From positions 42,222,944 to 42,286,943 of the forward strand of contig CM077115.1 of assembly GCA_039619475.1 (NCBI GenBank): DNA of 64,000 nucleotides, written 5' to 3'. Position numbers and translations under genes: made by a program. This DNA comes from Icerya purchasi (lineage: Eukaryota; Arthropoda; Insecta; Hemiptera; Monophlebidae). Positions 11,340 to 23,589 of this stretch are shown in pieces. The notes below the pieces were generated by a model. The model had not been told where the DNA came from, did no database searches, and worked only from the letters and a program-made list of their open reading frames with translations. How positions within the stretch are numbered: the first letter of the stretch is position 1; each line of letters opens with the position of its first letter.

Positions 11340-12247
11340 GAATTTCTTTTCCTATTTATTGTTTTTTTGAGAAAAATGATTAATTAAAATTGATGAAACT
11401 AGCTAGAAAAAGCGGTAAGGAGTCAGCAAGAGAAAGAGAAGAAGCAATGTTTTTAGATGCCAAAAGCTCCGTGAAAGTTTCGGGTAGGGAGAAAGCTAAT
11501 GGAAGATGAGAATAGAGGGAGAAGGATCAGAAATAGCTAAGGAAGAAAGATTAGAAGTACCTAAGCCCGGAGTGATTATTTTTAATGGAAAAGGAATTGT
11601 CAGAGGAAAACACAGATCTATTAAGAACCCATCTATTAGAAGGAAAGGGAAGAGACGGTCAGAAAGGACATTAGGAAACTGTGAAGAAAAAGTTGAAGCA
11701 GGGTTTAGGAGCAGAGAGTTTGTAAAAGTTGGGCGATTTAGGACGAAGAGAGGATTTAAGAAGCGAAAGAGATGGCGATAGAAAAGAACTAGAGGATAAA
11801 TTATGAGACTTGGAACGAGAAATATTCGAATTTATTTTTTTCACTACGACATCAGCAAAGGAAAACGCTGAAAAGTTACGGGCTTTACTGACGGATATAT
11901 TTTTAGACGCCATAGTTTTTTAAAATTCGAACTGTTCAAGAAGGATTGGCCACTGGCAGTTAGTGGATTCATGCGAGCCTTCACAATTAAGACATTTTAA
12001 TTGAACTTGAGGGCTAGAGCACTCATTAACTCGAAGTGAGCCCCATCGCTTATAACGCATCGGGGTTTACTACAGCACTTTTTTCTGCGTGACGAAAACG
12101 AAAGCAAGAACGGCTCTGGATAGGGAATCGCACACTAGGTTGAACAAGGCAACGAAGATGAAAGAAATGGACAAAATCAGGGATTTTATGGGAAAGGAAC
12201 TTAATTTCGATTAAAGGGAAGGACGAAAACTTTACAAGAATTCTCAT
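11340..12247 (-). pseudogene. LINE ORF1 (Gag-like) with CCHC zinc knuckle
   Basis: ORF1 remnant in overlapping frames. 12247-12050 is basic and aromatic-rich (KFSSFPLIEIKFL, RSCFRFRHAEKSA). 12060-11930 encodes KCLNCEGSHESTNC, a zinc knuckle of spacing C-x2-C-x3-H-x4-C (codons at 11956-11998), preceded by RWGSLRVNECS. 11913-11671 is Ser-rich (MASKNISVSKARNFSAFSFA). Frame continues to about 11500. In LINEs this protein binds the element RNA and packages it with ORF2 protein. The order zinc knuckle then Ser-rich tail, followed downstream by endonuclease, fits a LINE ORF1. At least two frame changes make it non-functional. Confidence 0.7.
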
Positions 12248-12690
12248 TAATGTAACAACGCCACGGTATCGCGCAGCTCGTTTCTTTAGAGATAGGCTCT
12301 TTTACATAAAATGAAACGATCGTAATTTTGGCGCAAAGTAATTTCAACCAATTGTATCGCCATTTAATAGATTCTCGAGTTTTTTTTTACTTATTGTAAA
12401 GAAAGAAGAAGAATTTCGCTGGAAGCAGCTGGCGAAACCTCTCTGTCATTACGGCTATAGCTGTAGAACTGGTATCCTCTCCGTAATTAAACACTTTATA
12501 CAGCTATTGCAGAGAAACCATACATGTCGAAGATAATAGTATGTTCTGAAGAAAAAGTGGTGCTGATGGTTTCAATGTCAAGTTTGTCATTCATATTTAG
12601 AAGGGCTTATGTAGCGCTTATCACAACTAGACGTGCTAATCAACCGCTACCAAATCGGAGACACCATTTACATTCGTCTCCTACAACAAT

Positions 12691-12724
12691 GGGTGTGTGT
12701 GTGTGTGTGCGCGCGCGCGCGTGA
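12691..12724. repeat. (GT)n(GC)n microsatellite
   Basis: About 8 GT units run directly into about 6 GC units, 40 bp upstream of the putative TATA box of the cuticular protein gene. Alternating purine-pyrimidine of this length can adopt Z-DNA; its position next to a promoter is worth noting. Confidence 0.85.
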
Positions 12725-12763
12725 GTGTATATAGACACCTGTATATAATTGTGAAAATATACT

Positions 12764-12773
12764 TATATAAAAG
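12764..12773 (+). promoter_or_regulatory. Candidate TATA box of the cuticular protein gene
   Basis: TATATAAAAG lies 104 bp upstream of the ATG. A TCACG resembling an arthropod initiator (TCAGT) lies at 12798-12802, about 35 bp downstream, slightly further than the usual 30. The 5' UTR would be about 68 nt. Position and sequence fit; no transcript evidence is available. Confidence 0.55.
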
Positions 12774-12867
12774 AGCAAATGCACCGGTAACTGCAGATCA
12801 CGATAAAACATTTATGTACACGTAGCAATATACTTCTTGTGCAGACATATTAAGACAACTTATTGCG

Positions 12868-14618
12868 ATGAATATGATCTCTGCGGTAAGTTACAAAAAA
12901 TTTATAATATTCCCAGAAATATTTATTTATTTTCGTTTTCGATACTGTGTAGATGAGGGTTTATTCATGTGTAATTATTTTCTTAATAAATAACATCGTT
13001 ACAAAATTTTATTTCATTTTACTAGTAGTAAATCAGGTGCGCCATTGAAATAATTCTTCTTTTTTTCCCCTATAATATATTTATTTATTATTTCTAATAT
13101 TTCCATAATCCTTAACTAATATGTCCTGTCCGATTAAGTTTCACTGACTAATATATTAATCCCATTTTACACTTATTACATTATTAAGTATTATACAAAA
13201 TACGTAACTTTTAATACTAGGGAATCCTTTTAATATAAATGCATATTGCTCTTACGAGATATGTTCGACTTTATTACTGAAAATTTATTAAATTCCTTTA
13301 AAAAAATTTTTTTTGTAAGTTCACACCCGTGAATAATTAGTTTACGTTATCGCTATTGCATCCTTATAGAATGTGCAGTCCTATATTATATATCTTGTAA
13401 AAGGCATCTAATAGTATTTGAATCTGAAATTTTAAACTCTTTCAGAGAGATAATCCTTGGATATTCCATGTCCCGATATTTAAAAGGTACGTAAATATCA
13501 TTGGTAATTCTTCCAAAAAAACTGAAATGTTACCTACCCCATTATAATCTGTATATCTCAGAACTGATTAATATAGTATTTATTTATTACCTTTTTAAAT
13601 TGTTCTAATTTAAATAATTTATTTTCCTATCGATAAAATATGGTTTTTCACAGTATTGCAACACGTAAATATAAAATCGTTTGCTATGTTATTGTAATTT
13701 TTAATTAAAATATGCTCATCTCCATTTCTAACGGCATGATAACAATAATTAGTAATAACTAATTATTCTGTAGGATTTATTTAATTTTATTGCCAATGGT
13801 TTTAATAACTTTTTAAAATTTTGTGAAATCTTTCAATTTTAAGCGTTCCAATTATTAACACAGTACCAGCATATAAAATGTTAGGTGTAATATTACATAT
13901 AAATTCCCTTTTTATAATAGAATTTTTAAATAATTTAAAAACGCGGTAAAAACTATTTTAATTTTTTTTTTTTGCGATGCAAATAATTATATGTCTCGCT
14001 TTTTCTGTTTAAAATTATAGAAATCTTTATACGAAAAATTAAGTTCTCTATCATTACTATTAAGTTACTCTCCCAGCGCGTATGAGTCGTTAAATAATAT
14101 TCTGAAGAGGAGAGGCGAGTGAATATTAATGTTACCCCTAGATCACTTTTTTTTCCTTATAGAATTTTGAATTTAACCATCTAGATTTATTCCGGCAAGT
14201 TGCATTTAATTATTCCGTTAAGTACGTATCTGAAGAAGAACCAAATCATTTATTTAAAATATACAGAAATTTAGGCTACATTACATAAATTACCGAAATG
14301 TTCAAAAGATAAATAAACAATAAAAAGCGAAAAGATAAAAACGAGAACATTAACGTAAATAAAAAATTAAACATAATTTATCACTATTGCAGTATAGTGT
14401 TAATTTTTCCAAAATACGTTCACTTCAGCTGTAACATTAGATTCCGAAAGGGAAAAATATTTGTATAAACTGTCCCGTTAGCTAAAACAAAGATGGGGGC
14501 ACAAACAGAAAAATACGTTATAACTCAGTTGTTAAATAAAAGAAATAATAGAGGAGAAAAAAGTTGCGGTGAAAAAAAAGAGAAAATAAAGGAATGGTTG
14601 CAGAAAGAGGGAAATATA

Positions 14619-14655
<37 letters not shown>

Positions 14656-16623
14656 GCATTAAGTAAGAGAAAAGGTTTCGGAAAACGGTGACTAACAAAA
14701 GTAAAAACAAAGAAGGAGAAGGAAAAGGGACAGAATAAAATTGAAATAAACAACTAATTACTTATTGATAAGTCGGAAATAAGTAAAAAATAGGATAAAT
14801 TGTAATAAAATATTTGCGCGGCAATAAGTATATATATATATAATATATATTTATATAATGTAAGTAGTGCGGGTGTAGAATTCGTCAGATATAAGAAAAC
14901 TCGTCATGAACTGGACTGCTCTTAATTTTAAAATGAGGAACACACTGTAGCGCTGGTTTAATGCCCTCGGCGGGGGAGTCCAAAGGAAAAAAAAAGTGAA
15001 GAATACAATCACAATCTCGTACACTATTTCGTTGGAAAATTAGGAATTGTTCTTCCAAGTACAATCTCAGTATTACTATTGTAATATTTTCCCCATAATT
15101 ATGATAAAGAACAACAAATACAGTGATTTTCCCCATAATTTTTACTAATAACTTTGAAAATCTATTTTTCCGCTGCGTATGAATATTATTTTTCAACGTG
15201 ATTTCAAATTCACAATAAATAGGATATTTATTCGTAATTGTGGTCTTGGAAAAACTGAAACTGTGATTCTTGCAATCTCGCGTCGGCTGTACGGTTTTCC
15301 GTAATTACACTGAGTTGAAAATTTTCCCACTTGCAATACTTGCGAAACATAATCTTAATGTAGCTCTCATCCTACAACAATTTTATTGAATAAAATGTAA
15401 TCATAATTATCAGTTTTACCGCGAACTTTAATTAAATCTGACGAAAAGCCCAATAAAATTATAAGTTTACTTTTAGCTTCTATTTTATGTAATATCCCCT
15501 ATAAATTCCCGTCATCTCCGCAATATAATGGCACGAGTATTTTAAATATTCTTTTAATATTGAAATTTCTACTGGAAAAAAAGTTTCGTTCGATTCTTAC
15601 TAAAGAGTCGCTGAATAAATCATTTCAGTATAAAGGCAAAATATTTTTTTTTTTTTTATGAAATTGTTAGTATTAAATCGATTTATGACTTTGCAAAATT
15701 CGTTAATTACATATTTCTATATTGCATATTTTAATAAGGCATTACTGAAAATAATTCTAATCTTAATGCTGTTTCACAGTTGCGGAACCATAACTCTACG
15801 CTAATTTGAAATAACAATGAACATACAAGACACTATATTTTCGGATTCTTACCGAAAAGTAGTAAATTAAACTGATACAAAACATTAACATATCCATTTC
15901 TTTTATACAATTTTTTTTTTTTTGTTTCGAAGACACTTAGATATGCAATGATATAATTCGAAATTAAACATCCGTATTAGAACTAATGGCGTGATTTTGT
16001 AAATTAGAAAATACTTCCAGCGATCGACATATTTGCAAAATATTACAAGAAGAAAATATTTACATAAGATTAAGAATAAAGTTGAATTCTTTGAGTGCTA
16101 TAAAAGTTTTATTTGGAAAATAAAAAAAAAAATTACACTATAGAAAAATTCGGCAATTAATTTCCTAAAGGCCCTACAATATTATACTTAATTTTCAAGT
16201 ACAAAAAAGTGTAAAACTTGTTTTTTTTTTTATTTAAACTGGAAGATCACTTCAAAAAGTTACTTTATTAATTAAACAAAAAAAAACAAAAAAAAACAGA
16301 GAAAAAAAATTGGGGTGCGGCTGTGCTGGAGCACAGGGCCGTTGATTTAACGTGAAACGCCTATATCGGTTTAAGTATTTATATATATTAATTACAACGT
16401 AATTCTTAGGCTACCCCACATTAGAAAAAATGTCCCAATTTTATATAACGTTTGTTATATTTTATAGGATTTCTGTGATTATGTTATTATATTAATATTT
16501 AACCGATTTAGAATTACATTGTAAATTTTGATCATTTTATACAAAGTATAGAAGAGAAAGAGATAGAAATGTAAGCAAGAGGGGTTAAGGGGCACAGCCC
16601 CTTGCAAGGCCAAAATGACCGAG

Positions 16624-16658
<35 letters not shown>

Positions 16659-19600
16659 TAGATAGATATATATAAACATATATATATAAACATATATAAA
16701 TATATGCGGTGAAAAATAATAGTCGTTGCGTTGCGCGATTTCGTTTCACTAGTTCGTTTCACGAGCGATTTTCAAGACGTTTCACGTTTAAAAAAAATAA
16801 AAGAAAACTGTGCATTATTTCAACAAAATGACAATTCTATAAAAAGAAAACTTCACTTATAAAAGTACGCGAATATTGAAAGATGTAGTCGACGATAATC
16901 GAAAGATAGAACTATCGCATTATTTTAAGTTCGCAGATTGATAATTAAATTTATAAATCGGATACGAATTATTCCAAAAGTCCTCTGCAACGGATGAAAT
17001 TTTCAGCAAACTTAAAATTGTTTAACTCGAGTTTTTGATAATAGTGATCTGTAAAAAGTTCAACAGATTTTTTATTGTTTTTTTTTCCCGGACCATACCC
17101 ATCCTTTGTAAGTTTGGCTCGTTTATCTCTGAACTTTCATAATTGTTTTTTTAATCGTGTACGCTTTTTTTCCTCTCATTTTGCGGGCTACTGACCTTAC
17201 CGCTTGTATAAATATTTCGTTAATACTCGCAAAGTTTTATAAATATTCCGCTCAGTAACGATTTATGCTGCTGTTGCAGAAAAATTAATTTCTATTTATT
17301 TAATGAAATGTCTGCAATAAACGCATCCTCCCATTTTTAAAATATCTTCTGTGCTCGTTTTAAACGAGTGACTGGTAAAAATTAACAATACCGAGAATTC
17401 TTATTCCGCTTATTTTAGACTGATGATAATGTTTATCAAAAAATTTAATCTTGTACCGAAGCAAACTTTTTCGCCTTTTGGCGCTAAAACCTTTTTATCC
17501 TTTTTATTTTTGTTCTTTTGTAAATAACATCGTATTTCTTTAATAAAATCGTAAGTCTCGCCAGGTCATCGATGCCCGTTGTACCACTACAATGTGAGAG
17601 AAACTATTCGAGCTTGATGGAGACCAACGCACTATTCTAGACGTGGAATTCTACATTAGTAAAATTACATTTAAATTTACTTTACTAAATATTTTAAACT
17701 GACCTGTTGATTTTATTTTCCTTGATTCCCTCCATACGTGGAGCATAGCAATTTTTGTCGTTTCGGAATATATTTTCTGTCATTAGAAATTACTATATCG
17801 TATGATTTAAAATTTTAAAATAAATTGCCGCAACCTCAAACAAACACTCTGCAAATTTAACAATTATAAAACTTCCAATTACATCAAGCGCCGCGTATGG
17901 ATTAGGAGATCGTCAGGCAATCCATCTCCGTGTGTAACTGAGATTTTACTGCCGCTGAATTGTCGCTATTTCTTTTATGTTTCGATTTAATAATACGAAT
18001 TTTTAAGCATGAAAAATGTAAGCGCGATTCCAAAACGCCAAATCGAATTTTGTCCAACGCTAGCGCCTGTTCAAAAATTTTCTTTCTCACATTTAATCTA
18101 AAAGTGATTTCGCGAAATCATTTGGCGTATATTAATGACAACGTCATTCTTCAGCCGACCGTTAAAATTTTTTTCTGTCGCAAAAAAATTTGTTACCCCA
18201 AAATGTGATATATATAAGAAGACGAAATACGGACGAAATTGATTGCTTGACGTTGTTAATTTTCACTGTTCTATACGAAGTATAGAAATGATAGAGCTGG
18301 TAGTCGTCCCCCGGGGCTGAGTTCTCGCTAAATGTACTAAAATCGATATTTTCAAAATGCGCATTTCGCATTTCACATTCCTCGTTGTGTATTGGGCGAC
18401 AACAGGCCAGTGTCGTACTGCATTTCGGATCTCATTCTTACACAGAAATGGAAGAAAAACTTATGTCGAAATTTCAATCAGATGATAGTCACGAATGGAG
18501 AGTTAAATAAATAAAGAGTGCTTTTTATTTTAAATTTTATTATCCGTTATTCTTATTTGTCTCTTTTTTTCTTTTTAACCAAGGGGCAGAGCCCCTTAAG
18601 AGGCAAGAAGGACCGAGTTATATATCCTTTTCTCTATTTATAAACTTTAAAATGTTTACAGCGAATTTGATAAAGAAAAGGGAACAGCAAAAATTTTCGA
18701 TTTTTGCGAAATCGTAAGTAAATTCAGTAACATGAAACTGACTCTGAAGAAGAAAAAAAAATACTTTGAATATAAAAGATAGAAATAGATTATTAAGTAA
18801 TGATAAGTAAAAAGACAGATTAAGATTATAGTAAATATTACACGATTCGGTATATGTGTATAAGTTAATTTAAGACGGTAAAGTGTTCATAGGATAATTT
18901 GTCGACAAGCGTTTTAGTTTGACGAAAGATTTGTATGCAAAAAAATAACAAATAGATATTTTTATAAAAAAAAAAAAAAAAAACTATGAAAATATGATTT
19001 ATAATAATTACAATCTAATTTGTAATTTACAATATAATTAATACCGACGACATGTTTAAAATAAAAGTGAGCTGCCTCAGACCTCTAAAGAATTTCGCTA
19101 TTGAACGGAGAATATAAAAGAAAAACAAAAATATTATATAAAATGTCGTAGAAATAGGAAAATGTACGAAGAAAAATAATTAAACAAAAATATAAAATTA
19201 ATATATAAATTTATGCTGTTTATTAATTTATTATAAAAATAAATTATAACCGAATAAACCTTGCAACAGATATCGAATTTGAAAGGAACCAGCGCCAACG
19301 TTATAAAATAACAAACAAAATATGCCGGTAAGACCGCTAATAAATTGTAAAACTGTCCCCCTGTCTGGATATACATAAATTAGTCAAAGTATGTAGTAAC
19401 CGCAGTTGTAATTCATTTAACTAACAAATATGCAATCAGAAATGGAATGGTAGTTTTCGAAAAAATAAAAATAAACATCCCCTCTAATAAAATACGATAC
19501 AAAATTAATTTAATAGGACGACATACGCGAGTGTGTATTTTGTAATTTTATACTATTAAGCTGACGATGGGCTCTGCCTGAAAATGTTCCTTTCAAATTT

Positions 19601-20666
19601 GTTTAATATTAGTTTGCTATAATGTTTTTTACTTTGTTATAATTTATTTTTATTTAAAAAAAAAACAAAATGATAAAAGAAGATAAAACGTACGTGATGA
19701 ACGGTGTAAATAAATAGAGCACGCTATAGAGCATGGAAAAAGAAAGTACAACATCGAATTCGCATTAAAAAATAGTATACCGAATTATATAAGAAGATAA
19801 GTAGCGAAAATGGTCAAAGGAAAATAGAATAATGTAAGTAGAAAAGAAATGAAGTTAAAAATACCGAATGATAAAAGGAGGACTGGTTGTTTAGAAATCT
19901 ACATTGTCAATACGGTGTCGTATTTTGTATAATTTATTTAATATCGTGTCTATTTTCAGTTTGTTCTGTCAGCTTTAGCAGTTTCTGCGATCGCTTTACC
20001 GCAATTTAATTCGTACGCAAATTCATCTCCAAAATTCCCATCATCTCCATCGCCTACCGCATTTAAAATTCCTTCACCAGCGGTACCATCAACAATTCAG
20101 CCTGTCAAACATGTTGTTTCTGATGCCAGCAAAGATCAGTTGGCTCAAGTAGTTTCCGAATATCGCGATGTAAACTTTGACGGCACATTTACATACGGGT
20201 AGATCAAAATTGTCATATTATTATTATTATTATTATTAGTTTCAGCTTAAACTTTATTAAGAAATTTAAAAAACAAAACAAAAACTGCCTAAAATCTCGT
20301 ATAGCTTTTTCTAATAGTTTTATCGATCGGGGGGGGGGGACGTTCGTTGAAAATTAATACCGAGGAAAATATTCGCGTAAATTATTCCGTTTGGTTTATT
20401 TCTCTCATTTCAGATTCGAATCGAGTAACGGTATTTCTGCAAAAGTTGAAGGTTTCGTTAAAGACGCTGGTTCCGAACAACCGAAACAAGTTATCCGAGG
20501 ATCTTACTTCTACTACGATAAAAACGGTGAACCGGTCAACGTAGTTTACATCGCTGACGAGGAAGGTTTTCGAGCCGAAAGTGAGGCCATACCGAAGGCG
20601 TCGCCTCAAATTTTAAAGTCGTTAGAAATTAACGCTGCGGCTGCTGCAGCAAATCGTATTCAATAA
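12868..20666 (+). CDS. RR-1-type cuticular protein, three exons
   Basis: Joined exons 12868-12885, 19960-20198 and 20414-20666 give a 169-residue secreted protein; all junctions are GT/AG and in phase. Exon 1 encodes only MNMISA; the signal peptide continues in exon 2 (FVLSALAVSAIA) with likely cleavage after residue 18 (AIA-LP). Residues 19-60 are Pro/Ser-rich. Residues about 66-150 form a chitin_bind_4 (Rebers-Riddiford) domain: FTYGFES at 83-89, RGSYFYYDKNG at 114-124, VVYIADEEGF at 129-138, Pro146. The Y-x-A-D-E-x-G-F core suggests RR-1, the class typical of flexible cuticle. A poly-Ala stretch precedes the stop. RR domains bind chitin in the extracellular cuticle. A short first exon that breaks the signal peptide, followed by a long intron, is usual for insect cuticular genes. 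Exon 1 is the least certain part, but it restores a complete signal peptide in frame. Confidence 0.93.
14621..14656. repeat. (AAT)n microsatellite
   Basis: About 12 uninterrupted ATA/AAT units inside intron 1 of the cuticular protein gene. Confidence 0.9.
16388..16656 (+). repeat. Hairpin-(TA)n dispersed repeat, copy 3
   Basis: The most complete copy in this orientation. In order: TACAACGTAATTCTTAGGCT, an AATGTCCCAATTTTATATAA block, AAATTTTGATCATTTTATAC, AGAAGAGAAAGAGATAGAAA, the hairpin AAGGGGC-ACA-GCCCCTT (16587-16603; the loop differs from copy 1 while the stem is conserved), GGCCAAAATGACCGAGTT, and a TA run (16625-16656). Stem conservation with loop change hints at selection on the structure, or simply a shared ancestor; five copies are too few to decide. 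Confidence 0.75.
18581..18625 (+). repeat. Hairpin-(TA)n repeat, hairpin-end fragment
   Basis: The stem AAGGGGC-AGA-GCCCCTT (18581-18597) is followed by GGACCGAGTTATATAT. The rest of the family sequence is missing, so this is a truncated copy keeping the hairpin end. The loop is again different (AGA). Confidence 0.7.
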
Positions 20667-20725
20667 TTCAAATTAAAAAATTCCTCTCCTCACTATTATG
20701 AATTAAGTAAATTTTATACCTGCTC

Positions 20726-20731
20726 AATAAA
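20726..20731 (+). terminator. Poly(A) signal of the cuticular protein gene
   Basis: AATAAA lies 60 bp after the TAA stop and is followed by a T-rich stretch (ATTATTTTTTGCC), the expected layout of a cleavage/polyadenylation region. Confidence 0.75.
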
Positions 20732-21521
20732 TTATTTTTTGCCTACGTAATTCGGTTTTTCTTTATACTTTTATTTCAATCTCGATTTTAACCAAAAACA
20801 AAAAACAAACTTTCCATTTTATTATATTCTACACATGCTACACATGTTCACAGAAGGAACGAATTCGGAAAATGATTAAAAAGAAAGCTATAATAAAGTT
20901 TAAAATTTCACTGGCGCTAATTTGTAAACGATCGTTATGTTTATTTAATTATAATTTTTAGCCGACTCTCAATCACATTTTGTGATATTTTAATTCGAAA
21001 AATCTGAAAATTACCACTCGGCAAGGCGAACTTATTGATTAATTTGCATTTTATCGAGCTTTTTGATACAAAGTACCCGTTTTCCAGCTTTTGTATTATA
21101 CAAAATGACCATACGGGGCAAGGAAAACTTCAAAATATTTCAGAACTAAACAATTTATCTATCTACTGACTAAACATTATAAATAAACATGCTACTTTTT
21201 ATACAAATATAAAAAGATTTTACAATCAATAATTTTTGCAATTAAAAATTTGGTAGTTTTCATGATACATATGAAAAAAGGTTAAATATATATATCTGAG
21301 GCGGGGTTTTCAGGGTTCAAACCTCCTACCCGAAATGTCTACGAAATAATAACTGCTTAAATTAAATGGAGCGAAATTGCGAATAAATTTTTTTTTTTCA
21401 ATTTTTGACAAAAGAAAAGAAAACTGAAATTTTTATGAATTCTATCGGAATAACGACTATTTTTTCATTTGTTTTTATTGTAGTGTTCAAATATTTCATA
21501 TAATTCACTATAGGGCTTTAG
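20732..21521. other. Intergenic AT-rich DNA
   Basis: No gene seen. A 40-bp segment at about 21297-21345 (GGGTTCAAACCTCCTACCCG) resembles the ends of insect MITEs, but no partner end with a target duplication was found. Confidence 0.4.
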
Positions 21522-21704
21522 CAGTGGCGTAGCGTGGCTTTTCGCCGCCCCCTTATTTAGGTATTTAAATTCAAAAGACTAACTTTTCGGCAAGAAAAAT
21601 CATCATTACTGGGTGTTATACAGGATACAAATAAAAAAGTCATATATATATATATGTTTTACAATATAATAATCACATTTATTACAACAATTCTTACACG
21701 TATG

Positions 21705-23207
21705 CAGGGGCGGCTCGTCCTAGGGGGCTCAAGGGCGCGAGCCTCCCTGTGTGTTTTCAAAAAAAATACATAATATTTAATTACTTCAAGAAAAAAAATC
21801 AGTGTTACGAATTTTTTATTTCAAAATAATTTTTTTTTGTGAGAGTGCATTTTAAAAATAATTGCAAAATAAGCATTTTGCGCGATTTGTTAAACGAACA
21901 GCTGAAACATCCGATAACAGTTGTTGGGTTCATGCTTACTACGCTGGAACCGTACAATCTACTCGTAGTGTAGTATACTGTCAAGGTCGTTAACAGCTGA
22001 TTTTTTGATCACATGATATTAACAACCAATAATATAGTACGTGGGCTCAGAATATTTGAGCCTCCAAGCCGCATATAAAATACACACGAAAAACGAATAA
22101 AGCCGAAGTTTCCCGAGCGTAACTTGAAGGCGTCTGAGGGCTCTCGAAAAGTAAGCCCTCGTCAATTTTACACGTGATTATAGCTGGTTTTAACACTAGA
22201 TCCGCGCCGCGTCATCCGTTTATCCGGTGAAGCACACTGTTTTAATTTGCTGCTTTTTTTGTTCTATTTCTATCCTTGCTTTTCTTCTTTAAATAATACA
22301 TTTTGCGATCTGGATTTTGTTACTTTTGAATGCGAGAAGCACTGCTTTTTGTCGACACTTGCTTTACACGGTGATTTTTCAAACGTTCAACATTTTAGAA
22401 ACTGAATTAGATATAATTTATATTGGAGAGACTAACCTTTTAAGCTTATTGCTCGAACTTACGATGGAGCATAATGAGCGATTCTACAAATGGCGTATAG
22501 GCGAAGATAAAACAAAAATATAAATACTGACTGTCATTTTATTCACTGTTATGCGCACCAGTTGAATTTAATTATGCAAAAAGCAACAAGCCAGGATTCT
22601 AAAATTAAAATCTTTTTTTCAAATTTGTCCGCTGTAGCAAGCTTTTTTTCAAATTCTGCTCATAGATGTGATCTACTGCAAGAAATTGTAAATCGGAAAT
22701 TACCTAGAATACACGTTGGAACTATAATATGCGTACAGTGAATATTGTTTTCGAAAATCGAGAAAAATTAATAGAATATTTCGAAGAACTAAAAGAAAAA
22801 TGTAATAAAAATATTACATGCAAGGAGCATATATAGTTTACGAAGAACCTTAGAAGACCCGGATTTTATATTTTGGCTTACCTTATTTCACAAAATTATG
22901 CCACATGTAATTTTTTTTTTTTTTTTTTTTTTTGTGAACACGTCAACAGTGAAACTTACTTAACGCAAAGGATTGTACATTATATAAGGAAAAGATTAGA
23001 AAATATTATTTAATAAATTTCAATCTAAATACAAAATGCATTCACATCTTTTTTTAAATTAAATCAGAACTTGAATGCATTAAACCAGTTTTATTTAGTT
23101 TAAAATGTAGACAAAAAAGCAAGATAAGTTTATGTCATTACACTTTTTAAATTATTGTAATTTTACATTAGAGCCCCCCCAGATTTACTTGTCACGAGCC
23201 GCCACTG
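21705..23207 (+). mobile_element. Nested hAT element inside the larger hAT
   Basis: The ends CAGGGGCGGCTCGT (21705) and ACGAGCCGCCACTG (to 23207) are inverted repeats, flanked by perfect 8-bp duplications CACGTATG (21697-21704 and 23208-23215). It is 1503 bp long. The inverted repeats differ from the host element, so it is another hAT family. It carries a plus-strand transposase remnant (22544-22909). The perfect duplication suggests it is younger than its host, whose duplication has a mismatch. Confidence 0.93.
22544..22909 (+). pseudogene. hAT transposase fragment (ZMYM1-like) in the nested element
   Basis: One frame reads HCYAHQLNLIMQKATSQ, then KIFFSNLSAVASFFSNSAHR, a highly typical segment of ZMYM1-type hAT transposases (the catalytic-core C-x-A-H-x-L-N-L block and the F-F-S-x-S-x-R block). 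After a stop and a frame change come VFENREKLIEYFEELKE and DPDFIFWLTLFHKIMPH, which are the following conserved blocks. The N-terminal DDE part and the C-terminal dimerisation region are missing. Stops show it is inactive. Confidence 0.85.
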
Positions 23208-23589
23208 CACGTATGCCACTTACATTGATATAACAGATACAGAACACTTATGATTATGTGTTAACGATTGACAAGATTAAGTTATTAGTGAATTGAATAT
23301 AAAACACAAATGAACTTACAATTAGAACTAAAACGATACTGTTAGTATTTATATTTTTATTAAAAAATAATATAATTGATCTTCTTCTTAAGGTGCCGTA
23401 CGCTACATAACGCGTTGGCGCAACCTATTCGTACATTTAGCTGTACCGATATAGGTTGTGTACCAGGCAATTACTATATGCAACGCAGGTGTACACACGC
23501 AAGACTACATTCGGAACTGATTGTAGCCGCTTGTTATCGCGCTTGCAGTCCGTCAATATAATTGATAGGATTAAAAATTAAAAACTTCT

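Larger units (their letters stand above)
8058..12247 (-). mobile_element. I-like LINE, broken, with nested insertions
   Basis: Minus-strand pieces occur in retrotransposon order: ORF1 with a zinc knuckle (12247-11671 and beyond), an AP-type endonuclease (about 10300-9573), then a reverse transcriptase start (8483-8058). Two foreign blocks split it: a modular repeat at about 10700-11310, between ORF1 and the endonuclease, and a fold-back/CCGACTTC repeat at 8534-9328, between the endonuclease and RT. Frameshifts occur in every domain. The YADD and RNase H parts are absent, so the 3' half is lost or truncated at about 8058. The I-like assignment rests on the endonuclease style (SSIDLFLAS, RSDYVFI) and the RT finger (APGVDDISF), and is inference. 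Confidence 0.75.
12886..19959 (+). other. 7.07-kb first intron of the cuticular protein gene
   Basis: It starts GTAAGT and ends TATTTTCAG. Mostly unique AT-rich DNA, with an AAT microsatellite (14621-14656), a hairpin-(TA)n repeat copy (16388-16656), a hairpin fragment (18581-18625) and several A/T runs. Short frames here (for example 14885-15196 minus and 17960-18371) have no recognisable domain. Long first introns of cuticular genes often hold stage-specific enhancers, but no site can be named from this sequence. Confidence 0.7.

Noticed and set aside
18269..18288. TTCTATAC-GAAGTATAGAA palindrome resembling a recombinase site core
   Set aside because: Only an 8-bp arm palindrome with no recombinase gene and no second site; no support.
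20347..20609. Overlapping frames at 20347-20544 (plus) and 20382-20609 (minus)
   Set aside because: Shadows of exon 3 of the cuticular protein gene, which has a full RR domain in the other frame.
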